Source: Polyangia bacterium (GTDB lineage: Bacteria; Myxococcota_A; Polyangia; Nannocystales; Nannocystaceae). From it: DNA of 32,966 nucleotides. The notes below the pieces were generated by a model that had not been told where the DNA came from, made no database searches, and saw nothing but the letters and a program-made list of their open reading frames with translations. A program made the translations under genes and the position numbers. Location of the stretch: the NCBI GenBank assembly GCA_030431075.1, contig JAUIJR010000010.1, positions 1-32,966 of the forward strand, given 5' to 3'. Positions 1-8,153 of the stretch are shown here, one piece after another; the first letter of the stretch is position 1; each line of letters begins with the position of its first letter.

Positions 1-380
1 ACGTCGCGCGGCGAGTAGTCGTAGTAATAGTCCAAGCCGGTCTCGCCGATGGCGACGACCTCCGGCCGGGCGTACTCCCGCTCGAGGCGCGCCATCACCG
101 TGTCGTCGAGCTCCTTGGCCGCGTGCGGGTGCACGCCCAAGACGAGGTGGATGGCGGGGCGATCTTCGCTGGCCGGGCGCGCGAGGGCCAAGGCTGGATC
201 GAAGCGCTCCGGGTCACAGCCGACGTGGACCAAGGCCGCGATGCCGGCGGCGTGCGCCTGCGCGAGGACCTCGTCGAGCGCCTCGGAGGCGGGCGGGTAG
301 TCCAGATGGCAGTGGCTGTCGATGATGCCCAAAAGGCGCGGCGGATCTCGCTCGACGCGACGCTTGCGGTCCTGGCTCAC
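1..380 (-). CDS. tatD: TatD family metal-dependent hydrolase (DNase), N-terminal part
   Basis: The first ~126 codons of a TatD-type hydrolase; the rest lies beyond the left edge. Two family signatures are visible: IIDSHCHLD near residues 19-27, holding the first two metal-binding histidines, and VAIGETGLDYYYDYSP at the truncated end, where the glutamate of the GE(I/T)GLD motif helps bind the second metal. TatD proteins are cytoplasmic 3'-5' DNases/RNases linked to DNA repair, usually about 255-265 aa. The chosen start is a GTG at 378-380, which adds a basic 16-residue leader; a TTG at 330-332 would give the more usual short N-terminus just before IIDSHCHLD. The gene is divergent from the ompA-like gene. 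tatD often sits beside holB; here holB is 6.5 kb away on the same strand. The family call is firm, the start is not. Confidence 0.9.
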   Translation of the reverse strand, partial: MSQDRKRRVERDPPRLLGIIDSHCHLDYPPASEALDEVLAQAHAAGIAALVHVGCDPERFDPALALARPASEDRPAIHLVLGVHPHAAKELDDTVMARLEREYARPEVVAIGETGLDYYYDYSPRD

Positions 381-517
381 CGCGCGAGGCTAGCGGCTTT
401 GGGGAAAAAAGCCACAGTAGGGCCGCCGGATGGTCAACAAACAACACCCCCTCGCATTGTGGCGGCTGGCCTCCTTTGATAACCACTCGAACGACCACGC
501 AAGTGGACGGAGAGATG

Positions 518-2119
518 ATGACTCAGCGCAAGCGATTGACTCCCGGCTTTGTTCCTCTCGCCCTCGTCGGAGGCCTCGCGCTCCTGCCGACGGCCGCGCA
601 CGCCGGCGACGGCGAGGCTTCGGCCTCCGTCAGCCTCGACGGCGCCGAGGCCAAGGCGGACGGCTCGGCCGACGCCGAGGTCCACGACCCCAAGCGTAAA
701 CACATCCCCTGGATCAAGCGCTGGGCCCCCGAAGACCGCATGTCCGAGATCGGTATCTTCGGCGGCGTCGCCCTGATCGCGGACGATCACGAGCTCTACC
801 AATTCGACGCGGATCTCAGCCCCAACGGCGGCTGGAAGTCGGTCAACGGCGTGCAGCCGGACATCGGCGCCCGTCTCGGCTTCTACCCGATCCGTCACTT
901 CGGCGTCGAAGCCGAGTTCGCGGCCATCCCGATGGCGTCGAGCGAGTTCGACAAGCGCGCCTTCGGCTTTGCGATCCGCGGCTCGCTCATCGGCCAGGTC
1001 GGCCTGTGGAGCGTGACCCCCTTCGTGACCGTGGGTGCCGGCACCTTGGCCGTCACCTCCCCGCGCAGCCGCCTCGGCGGTGACCAAGACGAGGTCTTCC
1101 ACGTCGGCGCCGGCGCCAAGTTCTTCTTGTCGCGCTACGTCGGCTTGCGCTTCGACTTCCGCAACCTCTTCACCTCGAACTTCGGGCCCGACAACAAGGG
1201 CGGGACCTCGCACCAAGAGCTGCTCTTCGGGCTGGCCATCACCTTGGGCCGCGACAAGAACGAGGCCCCGCCCGCGCCCGCCGACGGCGACGGCGACGGC
1301 GTCACCGACGACGTGGACAAGTGCCCGGAAGAAGCGGGCGTGCCCGAGTACGACGGCTGCCCGGTGCCCGACACCGACGGCGACGGCGTCAAGGACGACG
1401 TCGACAAGTGCGTCGACGAGGCCGGCTCCCCCGACTACGAGGGCTGCCCCGTGCCGGACAGCGACGGTGACGGCTTCGCCGACGACGTGGACAAGTGTCC
1501 GCAGGACGCCGGCGTCGAGGCCTACGAGGGCTGCCCCATCCCCGACACGGACGGCGACGGTATCTTCGACGACGCCGACAAGTGCGTCGACGAGAAGGAG
1601 ACCGACAACGGCTTCCAAGACGAGGACGGTTGCCCGGATGAGATTCCCGAGGCCGTGGCTTCTTTCGTCGGCGTCATCGAAGGCATCTACTTCGACACCG
1701 GCAAGTCGACGATCCGCAAGAGCTCGCGCAAGACCCTCGACAAAGCCGTCGAGATCTTGAAGGAGTACGACTACCTGCGCCTCGAGGTCAGCGGTCACAC
1801 CGACAACAAGGGCGACCACGACGACAACATCGACCTGTCCAAGGCGCGCGCCGACTCGGTCCGCCAGTACATGGTCGACGCTGGCATCGCCGGGGATCGT
1901 CTCGAGACCGTCGGCTACGGCCCGGACAAGCCCGTCGAGAGCAACGACACCAAGGACGGGCGGCAAAAGAACCGCCGCATCGAGTTCCGCCTGCTCAAGA
2001 AGGAAGAGCACGCGGGGGCCACGGTGCACGCCGCCGACGCGAAGGCCGAAGGCGAGGCGAAGGCCGAAGGCGACGCGAAGGCCGAAGAGCCGGCCAAGAC
2101 CGAAGCCAAGTCCGAGTAG
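518..2119 (+). CDS. OmpA-family outer-membrane protein with TSP3-like calcium repeats
   Basis: A 533-aa outer-membrane protein. Residues 1-29 form a signal peptide (basic MTQRKR start, hydrophobic core, AHA cleavage site). Residues about 70-255 look like a small beta-barrel. Residues about 256-375 hold four thrombospondin type-3-like repeats of the form DxDGDGxxDDxDKC followed by a paired Cys (GCPxPD), which bind calcium in the family. Residues about 385-495 are an OmpA C-terminal peptidoglycan-binding domain, with D429 (SGHTDN) and R444 (SKARAD) 15 residues apart, as for D271/R286 of E. coli OmpA. The tail is a low-complexity AKAEGEAKAEGDAKAEE stretch. It should tether the outer membrane to peptidoglycan. 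GGAGAG at 509-514 favours ATG 518; ATG 515 and an upstream ATG at 476 are alternatives. A strong terminator follows. Confidence 0.93.
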   Translation: MTQRKRLTPGFVPLALVGGLALLPTAAHAGDGEASASVSLDGAEAKADGSADAEVHDPKRKHIPWIKRWAPEDRMSEIGIFGGVALIADDHELYQFDADLSPNGGWKSVNGVQPDIGARLGFYPIRHFGVEAEFAAIPMASSEFDKRAFGFAIRGSLIGQVGLWSVTPFVTVGAGTLAVTSPRSRLGGDQDEVFHVGAGAKFFLSRYVGLRFDFRNLFTSNFGPDNKGGTSHQELLFGLAITLGRDKNEAPPAPADGDGDGVTDDVDKCPEEAGVPEYDGCPVPDTDGDGVKDDVDKCVDEAGSPDYEGCPVPDSDGDGFADDVDKCPQDAGVEAYEGCPIPDTDGDGIFDDADKCVDEKETDNGFQDEDGCPDEIPEAVASFVGVIEGIYFDTGKSTIRKSSRKTLDKAVEILKEYDYLRLEVSGHTDNKGDHDDNIDLSKARADSVRQYMVDAGIAGDRLETVGYGPDKPVESNDTKDGRQKNRRIEFRLLKKEEHAGATVHAADAKAEGEAKAEGDAKAEEPAKTEAKSE

Positions 2120-2134
2120 GACGCGGCCTTTCGA

Positions 2135-2182
2135 GACCGCAAAAGGGCGGGGCTTCGGCCTCGCCCTTTTTCGTAGGCTCAG
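2135..2182 (+). repeat. 48-bp intergenic repeat, copy 1
   Basis: By eye, 47 of 48 bases match 4127-4174; the single difference is A at 2175 against G at 4167. The repeat contains the whole terminator hairpin plus 6 bases before it and 11 after it. It is longer than convergent evolution of a terminator would need. Confidence 0.85.
2141..2171 (+). terminator. Rho-independent terminator of the ompA-like gene (UUCG loop)
   Basis: A 13-bp stem with one G-T pair (AAAAGGGCGGGGC against GCCTCGCCCTTTT) closes on a TTCG tetraloop and runs into a T tract. It begins 21 nt after the ompA-like stop codon. The same hairpin recurs at 4133-4163. Confidence 0.85.
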
Positions 2183-2466
2183 CCGATCTCGAGAGACGCC
2201 GGCAGGTCCATCGGTTGGCGGCCAGGCGGCCGGAAGGGCCGAGCCCGTAGGCGAGCGGACAAGGTGTACGCCGCAACCCCGACGCGACGGTCATTCGAAT
2301 CGCTTCTTGCCCCAAAGTGCAGAAGCCCCGCGCCACTTCGGTGCAAGACGCAGCTCGATCCATCACTAGGACAACCGGTCAGAAAATGCGGCGCCCTCGA
2401 CATTGGACCCAGCAAGCCGCTTGAGAGCCGCGATCGTCACGGCTACGTTGCGCGCGGAACATTTCC

Positions 2467-4110
2467 ATGCGGCTTCAAGCAAGCAAACTCCTTCTCCCCC
2501 TTCTTCCTGCCTTGTCGCTCCTCGTCGTGCCCGCGTGCGGTGGCTCTGGTGACGATGGTGACGACTCTTCCAGCTCGACCGAGAGCAGCTCCGAAGGTGA
2601 GACCACCGAGTCCACCAGCGAGAGCGAGAGCGAAAGCGAGAGCGGCGAGACCTCCACGAGTGAAACCGGTGACGGTGACGGTGACGGCGATGGCGACGGC
2701 GACGGCGATGGTGACGGCGACGGCGCAGCCAGCGTCGAAGACCTGATCGGCGCTTTGTGTGCGCACGAGTTCGACTGCTGCACCCGCGGCGAATTGGATT
2801 ACCGCCTCGGGCCTTTCACGGACGACGCCGAAGAGTGCACCCAGCGCTACCTCTCCGAGCTCAACTCGAACAACAACGACAACGAGGTGCTGATCGGCTC
2901 GTTGCTCGACTCCCTCGGATACTCGGTGCGACTCGATCGCTCGGACGCGGTGCCTGCGGCCGTGGCGGCCTGTGCCGCTGCGATCGAGGGGCAAAGCTGC
3001 CCCACCTGGCAAGATCCCGACACCCGCTGCGACCCGGCCGACTTCGGGGAGAACCCCTGCGCTCTCGATGAGCTCTTCGTCGGCAAGCAAGCCGTCGGCG
3101 AGGTCTGCAACCCGAACCAGGCCTTCGACATCGAGTGTGCGCCGGGCGCCTCCTGCGTGCAGGTCACGGGCGACATCGGCGAGTGCGAAGTGCGTGCCGC
3201 CTCAGGCGAGTTCTGCAGCAGCGCCGACGACTGTGACGACGGCCTCTTTTGCGACCTGAGCGAGGGCGAGTGCGCGCCGAAGGCCGCGCTCGACGAGGCC
3301 TGTGACTTCGAGGACACCTCGGACCCCGTGCCCGGGACCGAGACCATCCAGTGCGAGGACCACCTCACCTGCGACCCCGTCGAGCAAAAGTGCGTCGCCG
3401 CCTGCAGCGAAGGCTACGCCTGTGGCGTGGACCAGCAGTGCCCCACCGGGCTCAGCTGCGTTCCGCTCGAGCCGGGCAGCAGCTTCAGCTACTGCCGTGC
3501 GCCCGGATCCCCCGGTGCCGCTTGCAACACCACGGACGACTGCAGCGGCGGTAGCTACTGCGCGGGCAACAACTGCGCCTTGGCCAAGAACATCGGTGAG
3601 ATCTGCGGATCCAGCGAAGAGTGCGTGGCCGGCTACTGCAGCGTGACCTGCCAGAACTTCAAGGCCAACGGTGACGCCTGCGCCTTCGACGAAGAGTGCA
3701 ATCCCGCCACCACCTTGGGCTGCATCGCCACCGGTACTCCGCTCATCTACGAGTGCCGCAGCGCCTTGTTGGCCAACGGGGACGAGTGTGCCGTCAATGC
3801 CGACGAGGACTGCAGCTCGGGCGTGTGTGACGTGACCGCCGCCGGTCGCGTGTGCATCGCGGGCGAGTCCGCCGGCAGCGACTGCGACTCGCTGCCGGGT
3901 ACGCCGGCCGTGAACAAGTGCGCGATGGCCAACTACTGCGACGAGAACGGCAGCTGCCAGGTCAAGAACGGGGCCGGCGGTGACTGCTCGGTCGACGAGA
4001 GCCAGCAGTGCCTGAACTCGACTTGTGACACGGACTCGCCGTGGAACATGGACATGTGCACGGCTGCGCCCGACTCGCCCATGACCCTCACCTGCGACGG
4101 CATCGACTGA
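2467..4110 (+). CDS. Cys-rich lipoprotein with Ser/Glu-rich and (Gly-Asp)9 linker
   Basis: A 547-aa secreted lipoprotein. Residues 1-24 are a lipoprotein signal peptide ending in the lipobox VPAC (lipidated Cys24). Residues 25-67 are Ser/Glu/Thr-rich and residues 68-86 are a (Gly-Asp)9 run, a flexible acidic stalk. From about residue 90 to the end the protein has Cys-rich repeats of roughly 40-50 residues, with patterns such as CSSADDCDDGLFCDLSEGEC and CNTTDDCSGGSYC. These resemble the disulfide-rich modules of myxobacterial surface proteins that some databases label Dickkopf- or EGF-like. No catalytic motif is seen. The likely role is a surface-exposed binding or adhesion protein held on a stalk, which is inference. 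It has its own terminator downstream and no obvious operon partner. Confidence 0.88.
   Translation: MRLQASKLLLPLLPALSLLVVPACGGSGDDGDDSSSSTESSSEGETTESTSESESESESGETSTSETGDGDGDGDGDGDGDGDGDGAASVEDLIGALCAHEFDCCTRGELDYRLGPFTDDAEECTQRYLSELNSNNNDNEVLIGSLLDSLGYSVRLDRSDAVPAAVAACAAAIEGQSCPTWQDPDTRCDPADFGENPCALDELFVGKQAVGEVCNPNQAFDIECAPGASCVQVTGDIGECEVRAASGEFCSSADDCDDGLFCDLSEGECAPKAALDEACDFEDTSDPVPGTETIQCEDHLTCDPVEQKCVAACSEGYACGVDQQCPTGLSCVPLEPGSSFSYCRAPGSPGAACNTTDDCSGGSYCAGNNCALAKNIGEICGSSEECVAGYCSVTCQNFKANGDACAFDEECNPATTLGCIATGTPLIYECRSALLANGDECAVNADEDCSSGVCDVTAAGRVCIAGESAGSDCDSLPGTPAVNKCAMANYCDENGSCQVKNGAGGDCSVDESQQCLNSTCDTDSPWNMDMCTAAPDSPMTLTCDGID
2668..2724 (+). repeat. (Gly-Asp)9 hexanucleotide repeat in lipoprotein stalk
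   Basis: Nine GGY-GAY codon pairs plus one Gly codon form an imperfect 6-bp tandem repeat inside the coding sequence. The same linker type occurs in the VWA lipoprotein at 15891-15989. Synonymous codon changes break the DNA repeat, so selection may be on the peptide rather than on repeat instability. Confidence 0.9.
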
Positions 4111-4126
4111 TCCATCCTCGCAGATG

Positions 4127-4174
4127 GACCGCAAAAGGGCGGGGCTTCGGCCTCGCCCTTTTTCGTGGGCTCAG
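4127..4174 (+). repeat. 48-bp intergenic repeat, copy 2
   Basis: Copy 2 of the repeat at 2135-2182 (47/48 identical by eye). Its last four bases include the TGA stop codon of the minus-strand SDR gene (4171-4173), so this copy is shared by two convergent genes, whereas copy 1 has a gene only on its left. Confidence 0.85.
4133..4163. terminator. Probably bidirectional terminator between Cys-rich lipoprotein and SDR genes
   Basis: The hairpin is identical to that at 2141-2171: AAAAGGGCGGGGC, TTCG loop, GCCTCGCCCTTTTT. It lies 22 nt after the plus-strand stop (4110) and 7 nt after the minus-strand SDR stop (4171). The plus strand leaves a T5 tract and the minus strand a T4 tract, so it can serve both convergent transcripts. 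Confidence 0.85.
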
Positions 4175-4998
4175 TTCACGCCGAGCAGCTTGCGCGCACG
4201 GGCGACGGCCTTGGGCGGCAGCGCCGGGAAGATGCGCTTGAGCACGTCGGTGGCGTAGGTCTCTTTGGTGATCAGCACCCGCGGGGAGCCGCGCTTGATG
4301 CCTCGCAAGATGCGCTGGGCCGCGTCTTCGGGGGCCATCATCTTGGTCTCGAACATCTTCTCGAGACCCTTTTGCATGCGCGCCGCCCGAGAGCCGGCCG
4401 TGCGGGCGTTGTGAACGATGCGGGTGGCGATGCCGCCGGGGTGGACGCTGACGACGTCGATGTTGTGATCGACGAGCTCCGCCCCCAGGCTCTCGGAAAA
4501 GCCGCGCACGGCGAACTTCGTCGCGCAGTAGCTCGTCTGCATGGGGACGCCGACGAGCCCGAACATGCTCGAGAGGTTGACGATGCAGCCCTCGCCCGCG
4601 CGCTGAAGCAGGGGCAAGAAGAACTTGGCGCCGTAGACCACGCCCAAGAAGTTGATCCGCACCACCCACTCGAAGTCTTCGATGCTCTGGTGCTCGAACT
4701 CGCCGGTGACGGTGACCCCGGCGTTGTTCATCACGATGTGGACGTGGCCGAATTCCTCTTCGACCTGCTTGGCGTAGGCGGCCATGGCCGCGCGGTCCGA
4801 GACGTCGACACGGTGCGAGACCACCTTGCGTCCGCTCGACTCGAGCTGCCGCACCGTCTCGGCCAAGCCCGCCTCGTCGAGGTCCGAGATGGCCAGATCG
4901 CAGCCCTCGGCCGCCAGCGCCTTCGCCGTCGCCCGCCCGATGCCACTCCCGGCCCCGGTGATGACGGCGATGCGATCTTTGAGTCTGGGAAGCGGCAT
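4171..4998 (-). CDS. Short-chain dehydrogenase/reductase (SDR), classical type
   Basis: A 275-aa cytoplasmic oxidoreductase with a complete classical SDR signature. TGAGSGIG (residues 14-21) is the Rossmann glycine motif. D39 at the end of strand 2 points to NAD(H) preference. NNAG is at 91-94, and the catalytic tetrad is N116, S144, Y157 and K161 (SYCATK). The C-terminal part after residue 205 is basic and variable, so the substrate cannot be read from sequence. It resembles SDRs annotated as acetoin- or lipid-type dehydrogenases. It is last in a minus-strand run holB-HEAT-lipoprotein-SDR with gaps of 28-45 nt, so it may be co-transcribed, and it ends at the terminator at 4133-4163. The ATG at 4996-4998 places the glycine motif at the normal distance from the N-terminus. 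Confidence 0.93.
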   Translation of the reverse strand: MPLPRLKDRIAVITGAGSGIGRATAKALAAEGCDLAISDLDEAGLAETVRQLESSGRKVVSHRVDVSDRAAMAAYAKQVEEEFGHVHIVMNNAGVTVTGEFEHQSIEDFEWVVRINFLGVVYGAKFFLPLLQRAGEGCIVNLSSMFGLVGVPMQTSYCATKFAVRGFSESLGAELVDHNIDVVSVHPGGIATRIVHNARTAGSRAARMQKGLEKMFETKMMAPEDAAQRILRGIKRGSPRVLITKETYATDVLKRIFPALPPKAVARARKLLGVN

Positions 4999-5037
4999 GC
5001 CCCGGAGCTTACCCGAGGCAGGCCGCTGCGTTCGCGC

Positions 5038-5739
5038 CTACTTCTCGGCTTCGGGCGCCGCTTCGCCCGAGGCGGCGGCGGCACCGGTGGCGGCGTCCGG
5101 GTTGGGTCCGTCGAGCAGCTCGAAGCTGTCGAAGAACTTGTCGATGTCCGAGTTCGGCAGCGGGGCGGGGCCGGCCGCGACCATTTGGTAGAGGCGCGGG
5201 AGCTTCAAGAACACGCGGGCGCGCACGCGCACCTCCATGCCCTGCATCATCGCTTTGCCCTCGAACTCGCGCGCGGGGTAGCCCTGGAAGGTCAGCTTCT
5301 TTTCGTTGACCAAGGTCGCGCCGATGTTGGAGATGGCGCCATCGCGCGCTCCGTCGAGTCCCTTCTCGACGTCGAAGTCTTTCAAGATCGTATCGGGGTA
5401 GTCCGAGTAGCTCATGGCGAAGAAGGTCTGGCCTTGCTGGGCGCCGTGGGTCGTGTAGGCGATGTCGCCCAGGGGCGTCGGCGCGCTGGCGACCTCCTTT
5501 TTGGGGAGGGTCGGGAAGCGGGCTTTGTAGCCGCCCTCTTCGATGGTCTGATCGATCCAGCCGTCGGCGACGGGGGCGGCGCCGCCGTCGGCCTTGGCGT
5601 CGGCACCGGTGGCCGCACCGGTGGCCGCGCCCGTGGCGGCCGGGCTCGCTTCGCCGGTCGCAGCCGGAGGGACGTCGTTGCCCTTGTCACAGGCGACGAA
5701 GGTCGAGGTCACGAACAGGAGGGGCAAAAGTCGCTTCAC
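5038..5739 (-). CDS. Predicted lipoprotein with Ala/Thr-rich linker, function unknown
   Basis: A 233-aa protein with a GTG start (5737-5739). It opens with MKRLLPLLFVTSTFVAC, a lipoprotein signal with lipobox FVAC and lipidated Cys17. Residues 18-60 form an Ala/Gly/Thr-rich linker with repeated AATGAATG. A folded domain of about 150 residues follows (GYKARFPTLPKKE ... TFFAMSYSDYP ... KFFDSFELLD). Its layout recalls PsbP/LpqN-like lipoprotein domains, in which a short sequence ends with a helix of the type DKFFDSFEL, but I would not assign it more firmly. The C-terminus is again Ala/Glu-rich. It lies between the HEAT gene (45 nt) and the SDR gene (39 nt) on the same strand. Confidence 0.85.
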   Translation of the reverse strand: MKRLLPLLFVTSTFVACDKGNDVPPAATGEASPAATGAATGAATGADAKADGGAAPVADGWIDQTIEEGGYKARFPTLPKKEVASAPTPLGDIAYTTHGAQQGQTFFAMSYSDYPDTILKDFDVEKGLDGARDGAISNIGATLVNEKKLTFQGYPAREFEGKAMMQGMEVRVRARVFLKLPRLYQMVAAGPAPLPNSDIDKFFDSFELLDGPNPDAATGAAAASGEAAPEAEK

Positions 5740-5784
5740 GCGGGGAGCCTACACCGCTTGTCGCGCTTCGCGCCGAGATTGCCC

Positions 5785-6837
5785 TCAGGGCGCGGCAGCA
5801 TCGTCCGAGGGCGTCTTCGCGCCATCGCCTTCGAGGACGGCCAGGGCTTCGTGCGCGTCGCGCACAGCCGCGCGCACCTTGGGACGCAAGCTTCGCGCGA
5901 GGCGGGCCAGCAAGGCTCGGCCTTCGCTCGGAGTGATCCGCGACAAGGCGTAGGCCGCTCGCACCCGCGTCACCGGTGGGGTGGTCCATCCCCGGGCAAA
6001 ACGGCGCAGTGCGTCGGCGGTTTCGGCCGGGGCGGCGTCGCCGAGGGCGGCGAGCGCTTCGATCGCACGGTCGCGTCGGTTGCTGCGGTCGAGGGCACGC
6101 AGCAAGGCGGGACCGGCTTCGGGGTCGCGCGCGGCCGCGAGTCCGAGGGCCGCTCGAAAGCCGGCTTCACTCTCGGAGTGCGGGCCGGCGATGAGCTGGC
6201 GTCTCGCGGCCAGGGCGGCCGCGCTGCTCGGGTCGAAGGTGTTGAGCGCGGCGACTTGGTTGCGCATGACCTCGACTTCGGTCTCGGCTTCGAGGGCCGC
6301 GACGATTTTGGACTCGACGCCCGGGCCGCCGACCTCGGCCAGGGACATCGCGGCTTGGAAGCGGGTATCGTCGTGCTCGCTGCGCAGCGCGTCGGTCAGG
6401 GTCTCGCGGCACGCGTCGATGACGGCGAGGCCGCGTTTGGCCTCGGGGCCGTGGTTGGGCGCCGCGCGGGCGAGCAGCCCGATGGCGATGATGCTGCACT
6501 CGCGCATGAAGGCCATCGCGCCGGGGCCCGTGATCTCCTTGCTACCGGAGAGCCACGCGCGCGCTTGCTCGAGGACCTCGGCTTCGCCGAGCTGGGACAA
6601 GCCGACCAGGGCGAGGCCACGGGTCGCCGCTTGGTCCTCGTTGGCGAGGGCCCAGCGCAAGCCTTCGAGCACCGCCTCGCCCTGCGGGTGGGCCGCCGCG
6701 GCGCCCCAGCTCGGCGAGGGCCGCTCCAGGGCGTCCAAGATGCCCTGGGCCAGGTTGCGAACGGCGAGGTTGCGCACCCGAGGGTCCGGGCTTTCGAGGT
6801 CGCGCAAGGCGGCGTCGAGGGTGAGTTCGGTGGCCAT
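5785..6837 (-). CDS. HEAT-repeat protein
   Basis: A 350-aa protein made of repeated helical pairs. Clear HEAT-type units include LESPDPRVRNLAVRNLAQG (about 14-32), SEHDDTRFQAAMSLAEVGG (about 152-170), the segment around RAIEALAALGDAAP, and RVRAAYALSRITP near 300. There is no signal peptide or transmembrane segment, so it should be cytoplasmic, where such solenoids act as scaffolds or adaptors. It sits 28 nt downstream of holB on the same strand. Genes of this type next to holB in myxobacteria are not described as replication proteins as far as I know, so the link is only positional. A second unrelated helical-repeat protein is encoded at 30613-32196. Confidence 0.88.
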   Translation of the reverse strand: MATELTLDAALRDLESPDPRVRNLAVRNLAQGILDALERPSPSWGAAAAHPQGEAVLEGLRWALANEDQAATRGLALVGLSQLGEAEVLEQARAWLSGSKEITGPGAMAFMRECSIIAIGLLARAAPNHGPEAKRGLAVIDACRETLTDALRSEHDDTRFQAAMSLAEVGGPGVESKIVAALEAETEVEVMRNQVAALNTFDPSSAAALAARRQLIAGPHSESEAGFRAALGLAAARDPEAGPALLRALDRSNRRDRAIEALAALGDAAPAETADALRRFARGWTTPPVTRVRAAYALSRITPSEGRALLARLARSLRPKVRAAVRDAHEALAVLEGDGAKTPSDDAAAP

Positions 6838-6865
6838 GTATGTGGGCGGCGAGCGGGTTGCGGGC

Positions 6866-7999
6866 TTAGGCGGGCAGGGAACCCGCCGCCGTGGCGATGG
6901 CCTGCTCGAGGGCGAGGCGCACGTTGGGGTTGCGCACGATGCTGGACTCGAGGCCCTGCACGACGCGAACTTGGCGCACGAAGTCGTCGGGGGCGAGGGT
7001 GTTCGTGTCTTCGACCAGGCCGGCGGCGCCGCGCATGCGCTGGCGCAGGTGGACCAGCCACAGCTCGGTGAGGCGAGCGAGGGTGCGGCGTTGTTGAAAG
7101 GGGGTGCCCCATACCGGAGGCGCCTTTGCCTTGGACTTGCGCTTCTTCTTGCTCGCGCGCCCGCCTTTGATCACGGCCGGCTCGGCCTCGGGGGCGGGCA
7201 AGAGCTCCGGATCCACGCTCGTGGTGACGGCCTCTTTCCAACTCGCCCACAACGCACCGCCGTCGCCCGAGTAGAGCTGCGCCCGGGCCTGCGCTCCGCT
7301 CGCGCGAAGGACCTCGCGCAAGAGCTGCCGCAAGGCCGGCAAGCTCGGGTCTTCGATGAGCTCGAGGGCACGACCGGGACGTCCATCGGCCAGCTCGAGG
7401 GCCGTGCGCAAGGTCGCCGGCTCGACCTCGATCTCGCGTTGGTCCACGGCCGCATCGACGGCGGCGCGCAGGTCTTCGGGGTCGAGGGGGCCGAGCGCGA
7501 TCGAAGTGCAGCGACTGCGCACGGTGGGCAGCAGGTCGCCGGGGTTTTCGGTGAGCAAGACGTAGTGCACGCCGGGGCGCGGCTCTTCGAAGGTCTTGAG
7601 CAGGGCGTTGGCGGCCTGGTCCATCATGCGGTCGGCCGGATCGATGAGGACCAGGTGGGCGCGACCCTCGAAGGGCGCGCCTTGGGTCGAGGCGATGACC
7701 TCGCGCGCCGCTTGGACCCGCACGCGACCCGACTTGCCCTCACCGCGCAGCCACGCGACATCGGTATGACGGCCCTCGCCGATCCGTCGGCAGATGGTGC
7801 ACTCGCCACAGCCGCGACCCGGCTGCGTCTCGCACAGCAAGGCGCGCGCCAAGGCGAGCGCGAGTCGGGACTTGCCGACGCCGGCCGGACCCGAGAGCAC
7901 CAAGCCGTGATGCAGACGCCCGCGATCGATGGCGCGCGCGAGCATCGTTTGGGCTTGTGCGTGCCCGTGGACGCCGCGAAAGGGGCTGGACTCCCGCAC
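6866..7999 (-). CDS. holB: DNA polymerase III, delta' subunit
   Basis: A 377-aa AAA+ clamp-loader subunit. GPAGVGKS (residues 37-44) is the Walker A loop. Cys56, Cys64, Cys67 and Cys70 form the zinc module shared by delta' and gamma/tau subunits. The segment HLVLIDPADRMMDQAANALLK is the Walker B/DExx region with the family's altered residues, and LPTVRSRC is the SRC sensor-1 motif. The lid and C-terminal collar region follow, interrupted by a Lys-rich insert (KKKRKSKAKAPP) near residue 290. The protein loads the sliding clamp at the replication fork. GTG at 7997-7999 is the start that keeps the short lead-in before FRGVHGHAQA, matching family length. It is the first gene of the minus-strand run and is divergent from the PspA-like gene. 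Confidence 0.93.
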   Translation of the reverse strand: MRESSPFRGVHGHAQAQTMLARAIDRGRLHHGLVLSGPAGVGKSRLALALARALLCETQPGRGCGECTICRRIGEGRHTDVAWLRGEGKSGRVRVQAAREVIASTQGAPFEGRAHLVLIDPADRMMDQAANALLKTFEEPRPGVHYVLLTENPGDLLPTVRSRCTSIALGPLDPEDLRAAVDAAVDQREIEVEPATLRTALELADGRPGRALELIEDPSLPALRQLLREVLRASGAQARAQLYSGDGGALWASWKEAVTTSVDPELLPAPEAEPAVIKGGRASKKKRKSKAKAPPVWGTPFQQRRTLARLTELWLVHLRQRMRGAAGLVEDTNTLAPDDFVRQVRVVQGLESSIVRNPNVRLALEQAIATAAGSLPA

Positions 8000-8020
8000 G
8001 GGCGAACGCTAGCACCGCTT

Positions 8021-8044
8021 GCGTGCTCGTGCGCGTGCTCGTGC
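8021..8044. repeat. Exact 12-bp tandem duplication in the holB/pspA divergent region
   Basis: GCGTGCTCGTGC occurs twice back to back (8021-8032 and 8033-8044) within the 154-bp spacer between the divergent holB and PspA-like genes. It could be a regulator-binding direct repeat or a chance slippage product. No promoter elements were recognised around it. Confidence 0.45.
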
Positions 8045-8153
8045 ACGCCCCCGTAGGCCCCCGCGGTGGCCGCGAGGGCCGGCTTCGCGTAGGATTTCGG
8101 GGCGTGGAATCGCATCCGCCCGGATGTGGTTGCGCGGGCCCCCTGGGAGCGAA

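Larger units (their letters stand above)
2120..2466. other. Intergenic region, 347 bp
   Basis: Apart from the terminator at 2141-2171 I see no gene, RNA or convincing promoter here. The region must contain the promoter of the Cys-rich lipoprotein gene, but no -35/-10 or -24/-12 pair stands out. Short GC-rich inverted repeats such as GGCGGCCAGGCGGCC near 2217-2231 are within what such composition gives by chance. Confidence 0.5.

Noticed and set aside
2290-2304. Possible tRNA T-arm (TTCGAATC)
   Set aside because: No acceptor, D or anticodon stems can be formed around it and there is no 3' CCA context.
4165-7071. 968-codon open frame on the plus strand
   Set aside because: It runs antisense to the SDR, lipoprotein, HEAT and part of holB, all of which have clear domains or signal peptides. 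Its translation has no domain.
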